From Solanum dulcamara (Eukaryota; Streptophyta; Magnoliopsida; Solanales; Solanaceae): a stretch of 64,000 bases of DNA. The notes under the pieces are model-generated. The model was given only the letters and a program-made list of their open reading frames with translations, was not told where the DNA came from and did not search any database. A program made the translations under genes and the position numbers. Position 1 is the first letter of the stretch; each line of letters starts with the position of its first letter. Location: NCBI RefSeq assembly GCF_947179165.1, contig NC_077240.1, forward strand, positions 31,296,001 through 31,360,000. The letters are read 5' to 3'. Shown here piece by piece: positions 1 through 12,730 of this stretch.

Positions 1-278
1 TGTTTCTTTTGAGGTAGTCATGGACATGTCATTGGCACCTTCTAAGAGTATTAGAGGCTTCATAAACAGAGTCTGATGATGTAATCGGAGTAGTTCTCCT
101 TAGAAACTACTTCTTATAAGAATTATCTATTTTTCCTTTGATTATGACAAGCCCACATTAGTATTCTTAAGTCTTCCGCTGATGAATAAATATGAAATGA
201 GACCAAGTGGTTCTCTCGGAAGCCAGAAATGGTTTCTGAGTGCCGGCCACGCCTAGGGTACCCTCTCGGGGCGTGACA
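1..278 (+). mobile_element. 3' end of an LTR from an unclassified LTR retrotransposon
   Basis: The stretch has no counterpart in the paired copy of the surrounding Tat LTR and ends in gggcgtgaca, a typical LTR 3' terminus (..CA). Homology with the other Tat LTR starts at 279, immediately after it, at a point equivalent to 24328. The next bases, TGTTG (279-283), would be the right-hand target-site duplication. The left end lies outside the window, so family and solo or full-length status are unknown. Confidence 0.6.
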
Positions 279-741
279 TGTTGTTAGATGATTATTGGTT
301 GCTTAGTTGATTAAAATTATTAGACATCTTTGTGTTGTTGTTTCGGTCCATGTTTATATTCATGTATTTAATTGTGGACAAGTATAGTTGAGGATTTTTA
401 CGGTAAGGTTGTTATCATTTGTCATTGTTTAAATGCATATCCATTAATTTGGGTATCAATGTGATTAGCTAATTGATAACTTGATGATTTGCTTTCTGAA
501 CTTCGGAAGAAGGTTTACTGTTTTATTGATTGTGGCATAATTTATTGATTAATATTTTTCTTAATTTGCTAATGTGTTGTAGTCACTTTGTATTTATCAT
601 AATCAATCTTTTCCCTTCATAAAATTCAAAATAAAGTTAGTACCCCCAACGTTATTATATTTCGTATCTCATACTACTCAATATAATATACACTCAAACC
701 GACACCCTTTTTCAAAAATACTCATGCTTGTCCCCTTACTT

Positions 742-779
<38 letters not shown>

Positions 780-3679
780 GAGCATGCTTGTCCCCTTCCC
801 ATCTCTCCATATATATCTATAATAATTAATTAATAGCATACTCATTCCGTATTATTCTATTGTCCACTCCGTATTATTTAATTATTTTGCCCATTTCGCA
901 TTATTTTATTAATTTGTTCATTTCACATTATTTTAATCATATGTCCATTCCGCATTACTTTAATTAACCACCATTCTCCTTTATATCTAAGTACTCACAA
1001 TAAGAGGGAGAAGAAGAGAAAAATAGGAGAGGGCATTGAAAGAAAAGAAAAGAAAACAAAACATCTTTACTTCATATGGTTAATACCTCAAACAAAAACA
1101 AAGAGTTTCGGCCAATACTTGGATACTTTGTCTTCACAGTTCGGATTTCGGTTTACGTATTTTTCTAACTAAAGTATCCAGGTTAGTTCCAATCTTTCTT
1201 GGTATGTTAGTTTACTATTAAAAAAAATGTTCTTGCCTTGCTTGTTTACTTTACTGAAGTAAAACTATATAATCATGTTTTACCTCTATATTATTTGTAT
1301 ACTGCTTGTATTTTCTTCATGGTTTAGCAGGGTTTGGACTTCAAAGTTCAATACATGAATTATTCTTTTGGAACGAGATTCAAATAGTTTTAATTCCTGT
1401 TTTTTTGATTATTTCTAGTTGTGCGTTATTCTTTCTTTATTATTTTGGCTATGTAATAATCCATATATGTAAGCTCTCCATAATAATAAAATATTTGGGG
1501 ACTGTCTAGAGGGGGAAGGGAAATCTATGTGCTACTTGCTTCACTTATCAGATATATGTTTGGGCACGTTAGCAAATTTGGTATACTGAAATGATTGCAT
1601 ACTCTTGTCCGTCGAATATGATAATTAATTGGCCATGATGTTTTATCATTTGTTTTTTTAGAATAGTTAACTGCCTATTTGTTTAACACTTTATTGCATC
1701 AATTGATTTATAAACTAATGCACTGAACATGCTTATTTTCCTCTAACTTTTGATTATAGTATTTCTTTGTCCATCTAAAAAATAACTATAGAATGACATG
1801 CCTCTAAGGCCTACTCACTTCCATGTATGTTCAACACGTGTGTTTACATTGTAAATGAGTTGGTATGAATTATTTAATATTTTAGAATATTAGTTGGTCA
1901 AAAATTATGCCATTATAATTCAACATATTTTAGCATATCTTATAAAAATCATGCCTAACGGGTTTAATGATATTTCAAGTATATTATATCAAAGAAATCT
2001 TGTATGTAAGTATCACATAGTGTCCAGTATTTTTTTATTATTATTTATTTAATAAACTTCCTCATGTCCTTCATCATTAAAAAATATAAATTTGGGGTAT
2101 AGAAATCATAAATATAGGTTCATGATTTCCATATATTAAACTATTTAGATATCATGACCATAAGATTTGTTTAATATTTTGTTAGCATGCTAAATTTGTC
2201 ATATTTATGGAGTTTAATGAATATTGTATACAGAAATTACGCCTATATGATCATAATAAATATTTATCATGATACTCTATTTTCGAGATCATGCCTGCTA
2301 CTTTAATTAGTTTTCTTTAGCATGTTAAAATTATCTAGAAATTATATCTATAGGCTATTACAAAATATTTTTAGCATAATATTATTAATAGAAATCATGT
2401 CTTTAGAGTCTTAATAAATTTTCAACATATCATTTCATTTATGAACCATGTCTATAGTATTTATTTTTTTATATATAAATTTCCAGCATGTCATAAAGTA
2501 TAAACCTTTTTCATATAATTTTATTAAGGTCTTTAGTTAATAAATTAAAGTTGTCAATAATATCTTGCTTTTATCACAAATAGGCTAACAATTAAGATTG
2601 CTCTTATATGTTTAATTAATTAAGCTTTGTCTCTGTGTCATCTTGGTTTGGCATTTACACACACTTAATATTTGCTTTGACCTTCACTATTTATCTGTGT
2701 TTTCAAACATGCTAGTTAATTAATATAGAGGCTTATTTGAGATTTTATGTGCTAAGTGACGTCTTATTTGTTTTTGTTTGACGATGTGTCTAATTAAGAA
2801 ACCTATATTTTCTTTAGTCTAACACCTATCCTAATAGTACATCCAAATGCCTCTTGGATATTAAGTTGGGACGCTAGACACCTTTTAAGACGCTAGTTTT
2901 TAATATTTCTTTTAGATTGCCTTAGGATTAAACTAACAAACAAATTGAGGAGGGGTGGGGGTAGATAGGCCCTTCGGAAATGATGGAAATCGACCCGAGC
3001 AGAAAATGACAAAATACTATATTTTTGTCTTTCGATTAATAAGCCGGCGCTGATCCGAAAAATGCGAATACATAAATATTTTTTTATCTTGCTTATATAT
3101 TTTGCTTAGTATATATTTTGGGTAGTTTGATGTTAAAAACTAAAATATTTCCTTTTAGGTATCACTAATTCCTATTGTCTTCACTTCATTTAATTGAGCA
3201 ACAATATTTATTTGTCATGTATTAGTTCTAACATTAATTGTTTAGTTTAACCTAATTAAATTCCTCGAAGAGAAGCCATTTTTTTATGATCGATTGTTTT
3301 ATTTAAATGATTTATATACTAAGGCTATATTTATTGTAAATTATCTTGAATCTTTTAAAACTTATATTTTCTCAAAATTATTTAATACTTTGATTATTGT
3401 TAAAATGCATTTTCCCAAAGTTAGTCAAATAAATTTTAAATCATCGGACAACCGCATGTTAGCGGCTATTTTAAGTGCTAAAACCTTCTTAAAATAGTAA
3501 TATGAACCTCGTACCCTTTTTTCTAAATTTAGAAAGACTTAAATCTGTTAGGGTCTTTTAAATTAAGTTTTCTTAATTTCTTTAAAAAAATTAAGTGGCG
3601 ACTCCTCTTTCACTAAAATTGATTTTTTCTTATAAAGATAAAACTAATTTTAAACTCCTGTCCATTTTTCGAAATAACA
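279..3679 (+). mobile_element. 5' LTR (3' part) of a Ty3/gypsy Tat/Ogre-like element
   Basis: This segment is collinear with 24328-26892 plus 31193-32021, with by-eye divergence of about 1-3 per cent. It ends in ..aataaca followed by gaaa and a primer-binding site. It is the downstream 3.4 kb of an LTR that totals about 4.9 kb when rebuilt from the other copy, a size typical of Ogre/Tat LTRs. It contains an (AT)n tract near 750. It preserves the unoccupied site (caaatgcc, near 2845) into which the solo LTR at 26893 inserted in the sister LTR. Short ORFs inside are not conserved as proteins and are not called. Confidence 0.85.
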
Positions 3680-3683
3680 GAAA

Positions 3684-3698
3684 TGGCGACTCCGCTGG
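3684..3698 (+). other. Primer-binding site of the Tat element
   Basis: tggcgactccgctgg begins four bases (gaaa) after the LTR terminus ..ataaca. The same order, LTR end, gaaa, tggcgactccgctgggg, occurs on the - strand in the nested LARD at 21051-21031. The 5' TGG matches the CCA end of a tRNA; which tRNA is used was not determined. Confidence 0.75.
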
Positions 3699-5153
3699 AA
3701 CTAATTAGGTTCTAATCATTAGATTTGACTAACCTACTTGACTAACTATTTGGGAATGTAATAATTAGTAATTTACTTTCTCTATTTGCTCCTTAAATGA
3801 TTAAATCATAATTTGCTTTCTTTATTTGCACCTTATATGTTTATAAATACGAATATTGAACTGTCATCACATACATAGCATAATTCCGCCACTTGTCCTT
3901 TTTATTTTTTACTTAAACGATGGTTATGCGAGTCGCAACCATTGAATCCAAATGTTCTTAGGGGGTACCCTGGCGAAATGAGTTGGCCACTGGATGGTCA
4001 ACGGTCGCTAACTTCCCCCAGCCCGAGTTGTCCGCTTGGGTCACCAGTATACTGAAATAAAGCCCACTCTTAGTCCACCTAGCGTAGAGCGAAACCAAAT
4101 CCTAATTTAGTGCATTTGTCTAGACGACCCAATACCCAAGGCGTATTGGGCCCATTAGAAAGACTACCTAAATGGACGATCATACCTATGTGTTTAAATT
4201 TGAAGGTTGTATACGCCATTTGACAAACATTGTCCCTCGGGGTTGGAAGTTTATTTTATTAGTTTATTCAAAAATAAATCTTCACAAGTTGTTATTCTAT
4301 CCAAAAGAGGTTGATTTTTGGAGATGTCAAGAAGTCAAAAATAAAAGATTTTTTCACGAAGGCATAGTTAGGAATGTACCCCTGCGTGGGATTTATTATT
4401 TGTATTCCTTTTTCCCCATTATGTATGCCATTTCAGTTTATTCATAATATTTATATAAATATAAGTTTTGGGGCAATGGAATATTTCAAATGGTGTTATA
4501 CGTCCTTCAAATCGTTAGGCCTACCCTTGGCACAAAAGGGTCACATATCTATTTAGGACACGCAATAATTATTTATTTGTTATATGCCATAACTGTTTGA
4601 ATGGATATGTTGCTTTAGTTGAAGGCAGTCTAACCCACTCTTTCTAAATCCCCCAAAGCAAAAATATCAAGTTACTATCAAAATGCGATGAAATGCTCGT
4701 AGAGTTTTTTGGTTTCACCACAAAATTCAAATTTTACTTCAAGGTCCTATATCTTACTCTCTTCTCTAAAAAAAATGGTTGATTTGTCGGAGCTAATCAA
4801 ACTACATAGGGCCTGACATCTCCTTCGTGAGATACGTAGGCGGCCTTTCAAGGTTTGACCTTTATCTTTAAAAGTTTGCTTTCTCCCTTCATATTTTACA
4901 AAGAGATACCAACATCAATAGATACAACCGTGAAAGAGACAAGAAAATCTCGATTCAACACAAGTCATATTTTTTGATACACTAAATCCTAAATTCAATA
5001 GGCAAATTCCTGTCTATTTCATTATTTTTCAATACTCGTGGGTTATCTTGTCTTCAAACAATGCAACTCTTATGTGTTTATCTTTTCTGGTATGATATTT
5101 TTGCATTATCTGTTATGAATGCAGACTTACATATTTGCCTTTTGAGTTATTTT
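3699..5153 (+). other. Tat 5' leader, non-coding
   Basis: The leader is collinear with the - strand of the LARD leader (about 21030 down to 19890). Shared landmarks include the segment near 4370 (cccctgcgtggga) and the ACGTAGGC hairpin at 4803-4845. The ORFs are short and not conserved between the two elements. A pyrimidine-rich stretch ending in tgtgcag just before 5161 resembles a splice acceptor, but no donor was established. Confidence 0.6.
4803..4845 (+). other. ACGTAGGC hairpin module, copy T1
   Basis: The inner stem atctc/gagat (4818-4822 with 4829-4833) closes a six-base loop and is followed directly by acgtaggcggcc. An outer stem between ctacat (4804-4809) and acgtag has one A-C mismatch. 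Confidence 0.55.
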
Positions 5154-5159
5154 CTGTGC

Positions 5160-6251
5160 AGGTATTTAGAATTGATCTGTGTTGATAATCTGGACGAGCA
5201 TCCATACCTCACGAGATTTAAAATGCCTAAAGACATCTTCCCCGATCGAAATCCTATAATAGGAAAAAGAAAAATGACTAAAAATAATAAGGACACTAAT
5301 TTGACTGATATTATTGTGACAGACTCTTTCGTTGATAAACAGAATGAGTTGATTGCACAGTTAGCGCGATAGATCACCGAGATAAGAGTTGAGATACAGA
5401 AGATCCGAGATTTGTCAAACTTGGCTATTGCCACCAATACGTCGGTTCGAGGCGAAGGAAGACCTCCGCTCTATCTTCATCCATAAAATCCCAACCCAAT
5501 TTTTTACGTCCAATCGAGTTATCAAATTCTGCCTCCTAATTACCTACCTCAGCATTATCAAAATGCTTCTCGTGGTTACCAAATTCCATAACGCCCAAAT
5601 TTCCGAACTCCCGCACCTTTCCACCAAAATTGTTTGAACTACCATCAAGTACCTCCACCTCCGCAAAATAATTACAACTCTTTTCGCCCAAACCTTGAGA
5701 ATAAATCCTCTCGAGTCTTTACTCCTTTGATTGAGACCCGAACACAACTTTTTGAGAGATTAAAAGCGGCTGGCATGATACAAATAATCGACCCAGAGAA
5801 CATCAATGTCAATTCCAAACTTTATAGACCAGATCTTTATTGTGCTTATCATTCAGGAGGTGCTGGGCATATCACTGAGGACTGCATTAACTTGAAGCAT
5901 AAAATTCAAGACCTGATAGATCAAAGGGTTGTCACTCTCCAAACTGCCGGTCCTAATGTCAATAATAACACCCTGCCTAATCATGGAGGGGTGACTATTA
6001 ACATGATTGAAGTTGGAAAAGATTGGAATACAGATAAGCTGATAGTCCCAGACAAACCTGACAATCTTGAAAAGCCTTTTCCTCATACGCATCAGTCATT
6101 TTCGATGCGAAAGTCTACCAATAATGTTGGTCTGGGAGAAAGAGTCAGTGACGCTGTGATGATCGAGATGTCAGGCATACGAGACGCCAAGCCAAAAGGG
6201 CAAGTGCCTAATTGGACCTACAATCCGCTCTTGGTTCCTCGCTCATCTTGA
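5160..6251 (+). pseudogene. Tat gag remnant
   Basis: Open stretches 5160-5370, 5400-5640 and 5634-6251 lie in different frames and read as parts of a Tat gag. The best-preserved stretch has a Pro/Asn-rich linker (PPPPQNNY), then the conserved block PLIETRTQLFERLKAAGMI, then CAYHSGGAGHITEDC, which resembles a zinc-binding motif, then LKHKIQDLID, typical of plant Tat/Ogre gag C-termini. The central capsid-like gag domain is absent and there are several stops and frameshifts, so no functional product is expected. The frame in the last part opens without an ATG, and no start is assigned. Confidence 0.7.
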
Positions 6252-6522
6252 TAGATAAAGACGAATTTTATGTTATTTTTGAAAAGTCTATGGTAGTCTG
6301 GATACCCACCCTTTATGTCATTTTTGCGTTGTTATGCTTTAATTCCCCTCGTAATGTTTTGAAAAAGGCAAATTGGTCCATGATCATGGCCAAAGTTTTA
6401 TTTCTTTATTTCAAATGAAAGACCTCTGTATTGCAAAAATTTATTTTAAATACTTTACCTGCGTTATCTAACGGTCTTTATTTATTTATTTTAATAAAAA
6501 TAAATTAAAACCTGTCAATATC
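6252..6522 (+). other. Junction where protease, RT and RNase H are missing
   Basis: In complete Tat elements gag is followed by protease, reverse transcriptase and RNase H (over 2 kb) before integrase. Here only about 270 AT-rich bases separate the gag remnant from the integrase remnant, and I see no RT motif. This is consistent with one internal deletion, making the element dependent on another copy for replication. Confidence 0.6.
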
Positions 6523-7822
6523 ATGTCATGTCACAAGCTGAATGATCAAAATAAAGTGAATGATAAGTTAGAAGAATGTAATGAGACTGAAATCGTTAAT
6601 CTAGCAGATGACAAATGTGTCAAAGAAACCAAAATTCATGTCAATTTGACAAAGACTCAGAAGAAAGAAATATGTCGAATGGCTAACAATTTCTTTCCAA
6701 GTGGAGAAAAACTTTATAGGAGAACGCCAGATTTGGGACTTCTCAGATGTGTCGATGCTATTGAAGCTATAAAACTTCTTGAAAAGATTCACGTGGGAGT
6801 TTGTGGAACTCACATGAATGGACTTACCTTGGCAAAGAAAATACTTCGAGCCGGCTATTTTTGGATGACTATGGAGCATGATTGTTGTAAGTATGTGCAA
6901 AAATGTCATCAATGTCAAGTGCACAGTGATTTAATTCGAGTACCTCCTCACGAACTCCATGCTGTGAGTTCTCCTTGGCCGTTTGTAGCTTGGGGCATGG
7001 ATGTCATTGGTCCAATAGAGCCAGCCGCCTCTAATGGACATAGGTTCATTTTAGTTGCTATTGATTATTTCACCAAGTGGGTGGAAGCAGCCTCGTATAA
7101 ATCAGTTATGAAGAAGGTAGTAGCAGACTTCGTCCGTAGTAATTTAATATGTAGATTTGGAATACCGGATTCTATCATCACTGATAATGGAGCAAATCTC
7201 AATAGTCATTTGATGAAGGAGATATGTGAACAATTCAAGATATGTGAATAATTCAAATGAATGGAGCCGTAGAAGCTGCCAACAAGAACATCAAAAAGAT
7301 CATGAGGAAAATGATCGATAACCATATAGGGTGGCATGAGATGTTGCCATATGCTTTGTTAGGTTACTGAACGTTTGTCAGAACATCAATTGGAGCAACC
7401 CCATACTTGCTATTTTATGGGATGGAAGTCGTAATCCCTGCCGAAGTGGAAATACCTTCGTTAAGGATCATACAAGAAGCTGAGTTGAGTAATGCTGATT
7501 TGGTTCGCAATCGAATTGAACATTTGGCTTTGATTGATGAAAAGAGAATGACTGTCATTTGCCATGGTCAACTGTACCAACAAAGAATAATTCATGCTTT
7601 TAATAAACGAATGAGACCAAGAACGTTCAGAGTTGGCCAGTTGGTTCTTAAAGGCATTTTTCCACATCAAAATGAGTATAAGGGAAAGTTCGCGCCAAAT
7701 TGGCAAGGACCATACATGGTGCGCAAAGTGTTATCTGGAGGTGCCTTAATGTTATCTGAGATGGATGGCTAAGAATGGCCGAAACCAATCAACTCAGATG
7801 CCGTCAAGAGATACTACATTTG
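6523..7822 (+). pseudogene. Tat/Ogre-type integrase, broken
   Basis: The first open part (6523-7250) has the zinc-binding HHCC region (HVGVCGTH ... KCHQC), the first catalytic Asp in WGMDVIGPIEP and the second in IITDNGANLNSHLM. A TAA at 7248-7250 follows, with local loss of the usual HRxSTPYRP segment. The reading resumes from about 7260 with MNGAVEAANKNIKKI, which contains the catalytic Glu. Another stop lies near 7367. The C-terminal part (7407-7772) reads YGMEVVIPAEVEIPSLRI and GKFAPNWQGPYMV. The tail reads INSDAVKRYYI before TGA at 7822, after one more stop at 7770-7772. The domain order and wording are those of the Tat/Ogre lineage, without a chromodomain. Confidence 0.85.
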
Positions 7823-7911
7823 ATGGTTCAAAAATTTTATAATTATGTCATTTACTTGTAATCGTTTCTATGCTTGTGTGTTTTAAATTAACCCTCATAT
7901 TTTGTAATGAA

Positions 7912-7955
7912 CTACGTCTGACCTGAATTCTCAAAAATGAGATACGTAGGCAGCC
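7912..7955 (+). other. ACGTAGGC hairpin module, copy T2
   Basis: The outer stem ctacgt (7912-7917) with acgtag (7944-7949) is perfect. The inner stem tctca/tgaga closes a four-base loop. The module is followed by gcagcc. Confidence 0.6.
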
Positions 7956-8026
7956 TATGTCGGCCTCGATCATTTTTCTATTAAAATTCGCTACTCCTCA
8001 GTTATCTCCTGAGCGGAGAATTATAT

Positions 8027-8062
8027 TTGACCTGATTTCTGCCTCAACGGGATACGTAGGCG
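8027..8062 (+). other. ACGTAGGC hairpin module, copy T3 (weak stem)
   Basis: The sequence core gacctgatt ... gggatacgtaggcgcc is conserved, but both stems are weaker than in the other copies. Its closest relative is LARD copy L1 at 16313-16352, where the stems are intact. Confidence 0.4.
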
Positions 8063-8887
8063 CCACGATGGTTCGGTCATATCTCCCGTAAGTTCTCTAT
8101 TTATGATAGAAACTGGGATAAAAATTTTGAGAGGGGCTCAAAAATTTCAAAAAGATCTTTTCACAAAAGAAGACAAGATTGAGGTGCATCAGAAAAGTAA
8201 CTGGGTCAGAATTTTTGATAGGATCTCAAAAATTCTGCAAATCTCTTATTGGTAGTATGATATTTACCAAGACATCTAACTAGGACAGAAATTTTTTAGG
8301 ATGACCTCAAAAAATTTATCTAATAGCATCAGAAGGTTTTACTCAACTTCAAAGTTCAAGATTGGCCTCGAAGGATCCCCGACATTGTTGGAAGGTCAAT
8401 GTCAACCTCAATAATTTCTAGCACCATTAGAGTTCAGAGTCAACTACAAAAACTTTCTAGCTATGTCAGAATATCCCAAGAATCCTTAAAAATTTTGTGA
8501 ACAAGATATCAAGCCTGCTCAAAGCTTCGGATCAAGGACGTTCATTTAAGCTATGCGTTACATGACATCTGACAGTGATCATTTTCAAATTGTTTTTCAA
8601 AAACTCATCTCTCTTAAAGCTTTTGATACATCAAATATTTTGCATGAATATATTTTAAGTCTTATATCTATTGAGAAGTGGGGAATCAGAGCAAGTGATC
8701 GAAGAAAGCAAGACAAGGAGAAAACAAATGGAGAATTCAACACAGATTAATTCATTCAAGTGGATGCAGATGTATAAAAGATCACCATATCCCTCCTTTC
8801 AGCAAGTACAAAGAGGTTAAAAGAACAAAGAGTTTTCAAAGTGATAATTTTGTCACCAGAATTCGTCAAACGAAAAGAAGACGTTCA

Positions 8888-9540
8888 GAGGTGGTAATAT
8901 CATTGCCAAGGGGACCATTCATTTGCCAAGTAGGTCATTCGTATTATTTTATTCATATTATATTACCGGAGGTGGTAATATCATTGCCAAGGGGACCATT
9001 CATATTTTATTATTCGTATTATATTACCGGAGGTGGTAATATCATTTCCAAGAGGGTCATTCATATTTTATTATTCGTATTATATTACCGGAGGTGGTAA
9101 TATCATTTACCGAGAGGGCCATTCATTTATTTTATTCATATTATATTACCGGAGGTGGTAATATCATTGCCAAGAGGGCCATTCATTTTATCATTCGTAT
9201 AATATTACCGGAGGTGGTAATATCATTTGCCGAGAGGTCCATTCATTTATTTTATTCATATTATATTACCGGAGGTGGTAATATCATTGCCAAGAGGGCC
9301 ATTTATATTTTATTATTCATCTTATATTACCGGAGGTGGTAATATTATTGTCAAGAGGGTCATTCATATTTTATTATTCATATTATATTATCGGAGGTGG
9401 TAATATCATTGCCAAGAGGGTCATTCATATTTTATTATTCATCTTATATTACGAAGGTGGTAATATCATTGCCAAGAGGGCCATTCATATTTTATTATTC
9501 GTATTATATTACCGGAGGTGGTAATATCATTTGCCAAGAG
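8888..9540 (+). repeat. Minisatellite, about 61 bp unit, roughly 11 copies
   Basis: The unit runs from ggaggtggtaatatcattgc through a 'ccaagagggccattcat' segment to an AT-rich tail ending ttatattacc. Starts at 8968, 9029, 9090 and 9151 give 61 bp spacing. Each unit contains the inverted pair attacc/ggtaat. The same monomer occurs on the - strand in the LARD. Apparent ORFs here are products of the repeat. Confidence 0.9.
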
Positions 9541-9664
9541 GGACATTTATGTTATAATACCCTATATGATAATATAATGCCATATACAATGTCGTATACG
9601 ATGATATAATGTCGTATGTAATAATGTAATGCCGTATACGATGATCTAATGCCGTATACGATGA
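9541..9664 (+). repeat. Short tandem block built on gtatacgatgatataatg
   Basis: Four or more degenerate copies of an 18-20 bp unit (atgccgtatacgatgatata-like) separate the two larger minisatellite arrays. Confidence 0.6.
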
Positions 9665-10250
9665 TATTATTTTATTCATATTATATTACCGGAGGTGGTA
9701 ATATCATTGCCAAGAGGGCCATCATTCATCATTGCCAAGAGGGTCATCATTCATCATTCATCATTTTCAAGAGGGCCATCATTCATCATTCATCATTCAT
9801 CTTTGCCAAGAGGGTCATCATTCATCATTCATCATTTCCAAGAGGGCCATCATCCATCATTCATCATTGCCAAGAGGGTCATCATTCATCATTCATTATT
9901 GCCAATAGGGCCATCATTCATCATTCATCATTGCCAAGAGGGCCATCATTCATCATTCATCATTGACAAGAGGGCCATCATTCATCATTTTTCATATCAT
10001 TGCCGAGAGGGCCATCATTCATCATCCATCATTGCCAAGAGGGCCATCATTAATCATTAATCATTCATCATTCATCATTCATCATTGTCAAGAGGGCCAT
10101 CATTCATCATTCATCATTGCCAAGAGGGCATCATTCATCATTTTTTATATCATTGCCGAGAAGGCCATCATTCATCATTGCCAAAAGGGCCATTATTTAT
10201 CATATCATTGCCGAGAGGGCCATTATCATGCCATTGCCGAAAGGCCATCT
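9665..10250 (+). repeat. Derived minisatellite with ggccatcattcatcatt units
   Basis: This is a tandem array of 30-45 bp units combining the 'gccaagagggccat' core of the upstream array with expanded cattcat triplet-like runs. It appears to be a shortened derivative of the 61 bp unit in which the ggaggtggtaatat part was lost. Confidence 0.8.
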
Positions 10251-10881
10251 TTATATCACGTTAATTTATCTTCATATTGCATCATATCAACTCATTGTAT
10301 ATTACATCATATCATTTCATTGCATATCACATCAACCTAGACAATATATTTGTTTGCTCTACGTCAGAACCGGAGGAGGTTGACATGCCTACACAATAAC
10401 AATGCTATCCCTTCTTTGAGTTATATTTTTCTACTAATGAGTTTATATTAGTCTTTGTTGAGAGCATCTGAGAGGATGAATTCTCAATTAAACCACAGGT
10501 GCAGACGAAATCAAAAGAGTGAAGCACAAGGTGGAATTTTGCTCAGCAGTAAATTGGGATATGAGTCGAAGAACAGTTTCTGCCACAATCAAACCACATC
10601 CTTGTTAGAAAGCATGTGGTATCTCTTTAAGTTCGTTAGCTGCAATTTTTCTCCGGAAAACTTCAACTTATCACCGGAAGCAACTTCTCAATCTGAGTGA
10701 CCGTACACCAAGAGCTTTGAAAATTATGTACGGGTAAATTCTTAATTATGAGTGTGAAGCTAGCCACATTGATGGCTAAGAAGTTGCACGCCTCTTTTTA
10801 ATACTCGATTCATTTGTCACTCCTCACAACCGAAGGTGATCTTAGCATAAAAGATTTCGTTTTTCAACCGACTGTGTCGAA

Positions 10882-10920
10882 CTACAAGCAGTCTGATTCC
10901 TAAGTTTAAGGATATGTAGG
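10882..10920 (+). other. ACGTAGGC-type hairpin module, copy T4
   Basis: The core is atatgtaggc instead of atacgtaggc. The partner segment is ctacaa, so five of six outer pairs form. The inner stem is tcct/agga. Confidence 0.5.
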
Positions 10921-11058
10921 CGAGCTTGATGTTGTAAACTCGACTGTACTCCAACTAACCTCCTCATCCCGTTCACAAGATTTCTGGTTTCTCCATAATT
11001 CGACTCTGTGATAGCTTTGAATTCTTTCAAATTCGTGCGCCAACTCAAGTATATTGAA

Positions 11059-11100
11059 CTATAAGTGGTTTGAATTCTCATGTAACCTGAGATACGTAAG
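11059..11100 (+). other. ACGTAGGC-type hairpin module, copy T5 (diverged)
   Basis: The inner stem tctca/tgaga is intact. The core has drifted to atacgtaaga and the outer stem is mostly lost (ctataa). Confidence 0.45.
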
Positions 11101-11250
11101 AAACTCGATACCAAAGTTTGGCCACAACTTTCTAAAAGTCCGTACCAAACCTACTCTCGTAAAAAGGAAATGTGGACGGTCAAAATTGGATTTGTCAATT
11201 TTCTTTGACCAGAATCTCTTTCATCGACCCTAATCAAAGAAAGGAACAAC

Positions 11251-11645
11251 TGTTGACACCCAATTTTTACCAGCACTTAACTGTTTTCAGATTACTATCT
11301 TAATGAATAGATATTTTTCAAAGTTATTTCTTTATTAAGTAAATAATTTATACTTAGTTTAACCCAACAAAACGTATATTTTTACGTTCGTAATTTATAA
11401 TATTTTTGTTATTTATTAATATTATAACTATTATCTTTACTATTTCTATTTTTAAAATAACGAGCCTCATATGTTCAAAAATTTTCATACGTCTATTTAG
11501 CATATATGTAAAAAATATTTCTTAACTAAGTTTATTTTATTATTTACTTATTCATATGACATATCTATTTTAATACATTTTATACACGTGCATTAAAACT
11601 ATTATTTAATAAAATTTATTATATATTTTAGTTAATTATATTAAT
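11251..11645 (+). mobile_element. Tat 3' LTR, first segment
   Basis: It starts TGTTGACACCCAATTTT right after the polypurine tract, the same 5' terminus as the LARD LTRs. It is interrupted after the target site TTAAT (11641-11645) and resumes at 23228. Confidence 0.85.
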
Positions 11646-12196
11646 TGTTATATCGAAAAAAGACGGTTTAAAATTAATTTCAACTTTTTAGAGAAAAAAT
11701 CAATTTTAGAAAAAAGGAGTCGCCACTTAATTTTTTAAAGAAATTAAGAAAACTTAATTTAAAAGACCCTAACAGATTTAAGTCTTAAAAATTCAAAGAA
11801 AAAGGTACGAGGTTCTTATTTCCACTTTGAGAAGGTGTTAAGCATTCAAAGTGGCCGCTAACGCGCGGTTATCCGACGATCTGAAAATTATTTGACTAAC
11901 TTTTGAAAATATTAATTTAAAATGAAATGAAGACTTTAGAATTATTTTTTTAGAAAAAAAAAAGATTAAACTTAAACATTGAAAATAATATAGATGTATA
12001 TATAAAAAAAATAAAAGTTTATCAAATAAATAAGTAAAGGTAGAAAATCATTTAAAGAGTAAACTTAACATGAATTGGTTTATCTTTAGGGGAATCTAAT
12101 TAGGTTAAAATAAATTAAAATTAATATCTAGGAAAGTATAACTAACATAAGTAACTAAATTATTACAACCCGAATCAATATAAATACAATAAATAA

Positions 12197-12319
12197 TACA
12201 TGAACAACAATAATAATAACAACAATAATAATAAGAAGAAGAACAACAACAACAATAATAATAATAATAAGAACAATAATAATAATAATAATAACAACAA
12301 CAACAACAACAACAACAAC

Positions 12320-12358
<39 letters not shown>

Positions 12359-12693
12359 AATAATAAGAACAATAATAATAATAAGAATAACAATAATAAT
12401 AACAAGAACAACAACAATAAAAATAACAACAACAACAACAACAACAACAATAATAAGAACAATAATAATAATAATAATAATAATAGTAATCAACAACAAC
12501 AATAATAAAAACAACAACAATAATAAGAATAACAATAATAATAACAAGAACAACAACAATAAAAATAACAACAACAACAACAATAATAAGAACAATAATA
12601 ATAATAATAATAATAGTAATCAACAACAACAATAATAAGAACAACAATAATAAGAACAACAATAATAATAACAACAACAACAATAATAAGAAC

Positions 12694-12730
<37 letters not shown>

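Larger units (their letters stand above)
7823..8887 (+). other. Tat 3' untranslated region, proximal part
   Basis: No coding signal is seen. The region holds two copies of the ACGTAGGC module (7912-7955 and 8027-8062) and several diverged copies of a motif around tctcaaaaatt (for example 8130-8240). Counterparts occur on the - strand in the LARD around 16130-16350 and 18000-18060. Confidence 0.55.
10251..11250 (+). other. Tat 3' untranslated region, distal part, ending in a polypurine tract
   Basis: No conserved ORF. Two more ACGTAGGC-type modules lie at 10882-10920 and 11059-11100. The purine run aaagaaaggaac (11237-11248) next to the LTR start at 11251 is the likely polypurine tract; the LARD has the matching aaagaaaggg next to its LTR. 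Confidence 0.6.

Noticed and set aside
3294..3497. 67-codon ORF with a close copy at 31628-31840
   Set aside because: Conserved only because both lie in the paired Tat LTRs; no recognisable protein. The same applies to the 63-codon ORFs at 13358 and 22772 in the LARD LTRs.
8888..10250. Possible CRISPR-like array
   Set aside because: Units are contiguous tandem repeats without unique spacers, in a plant retrotransposon.
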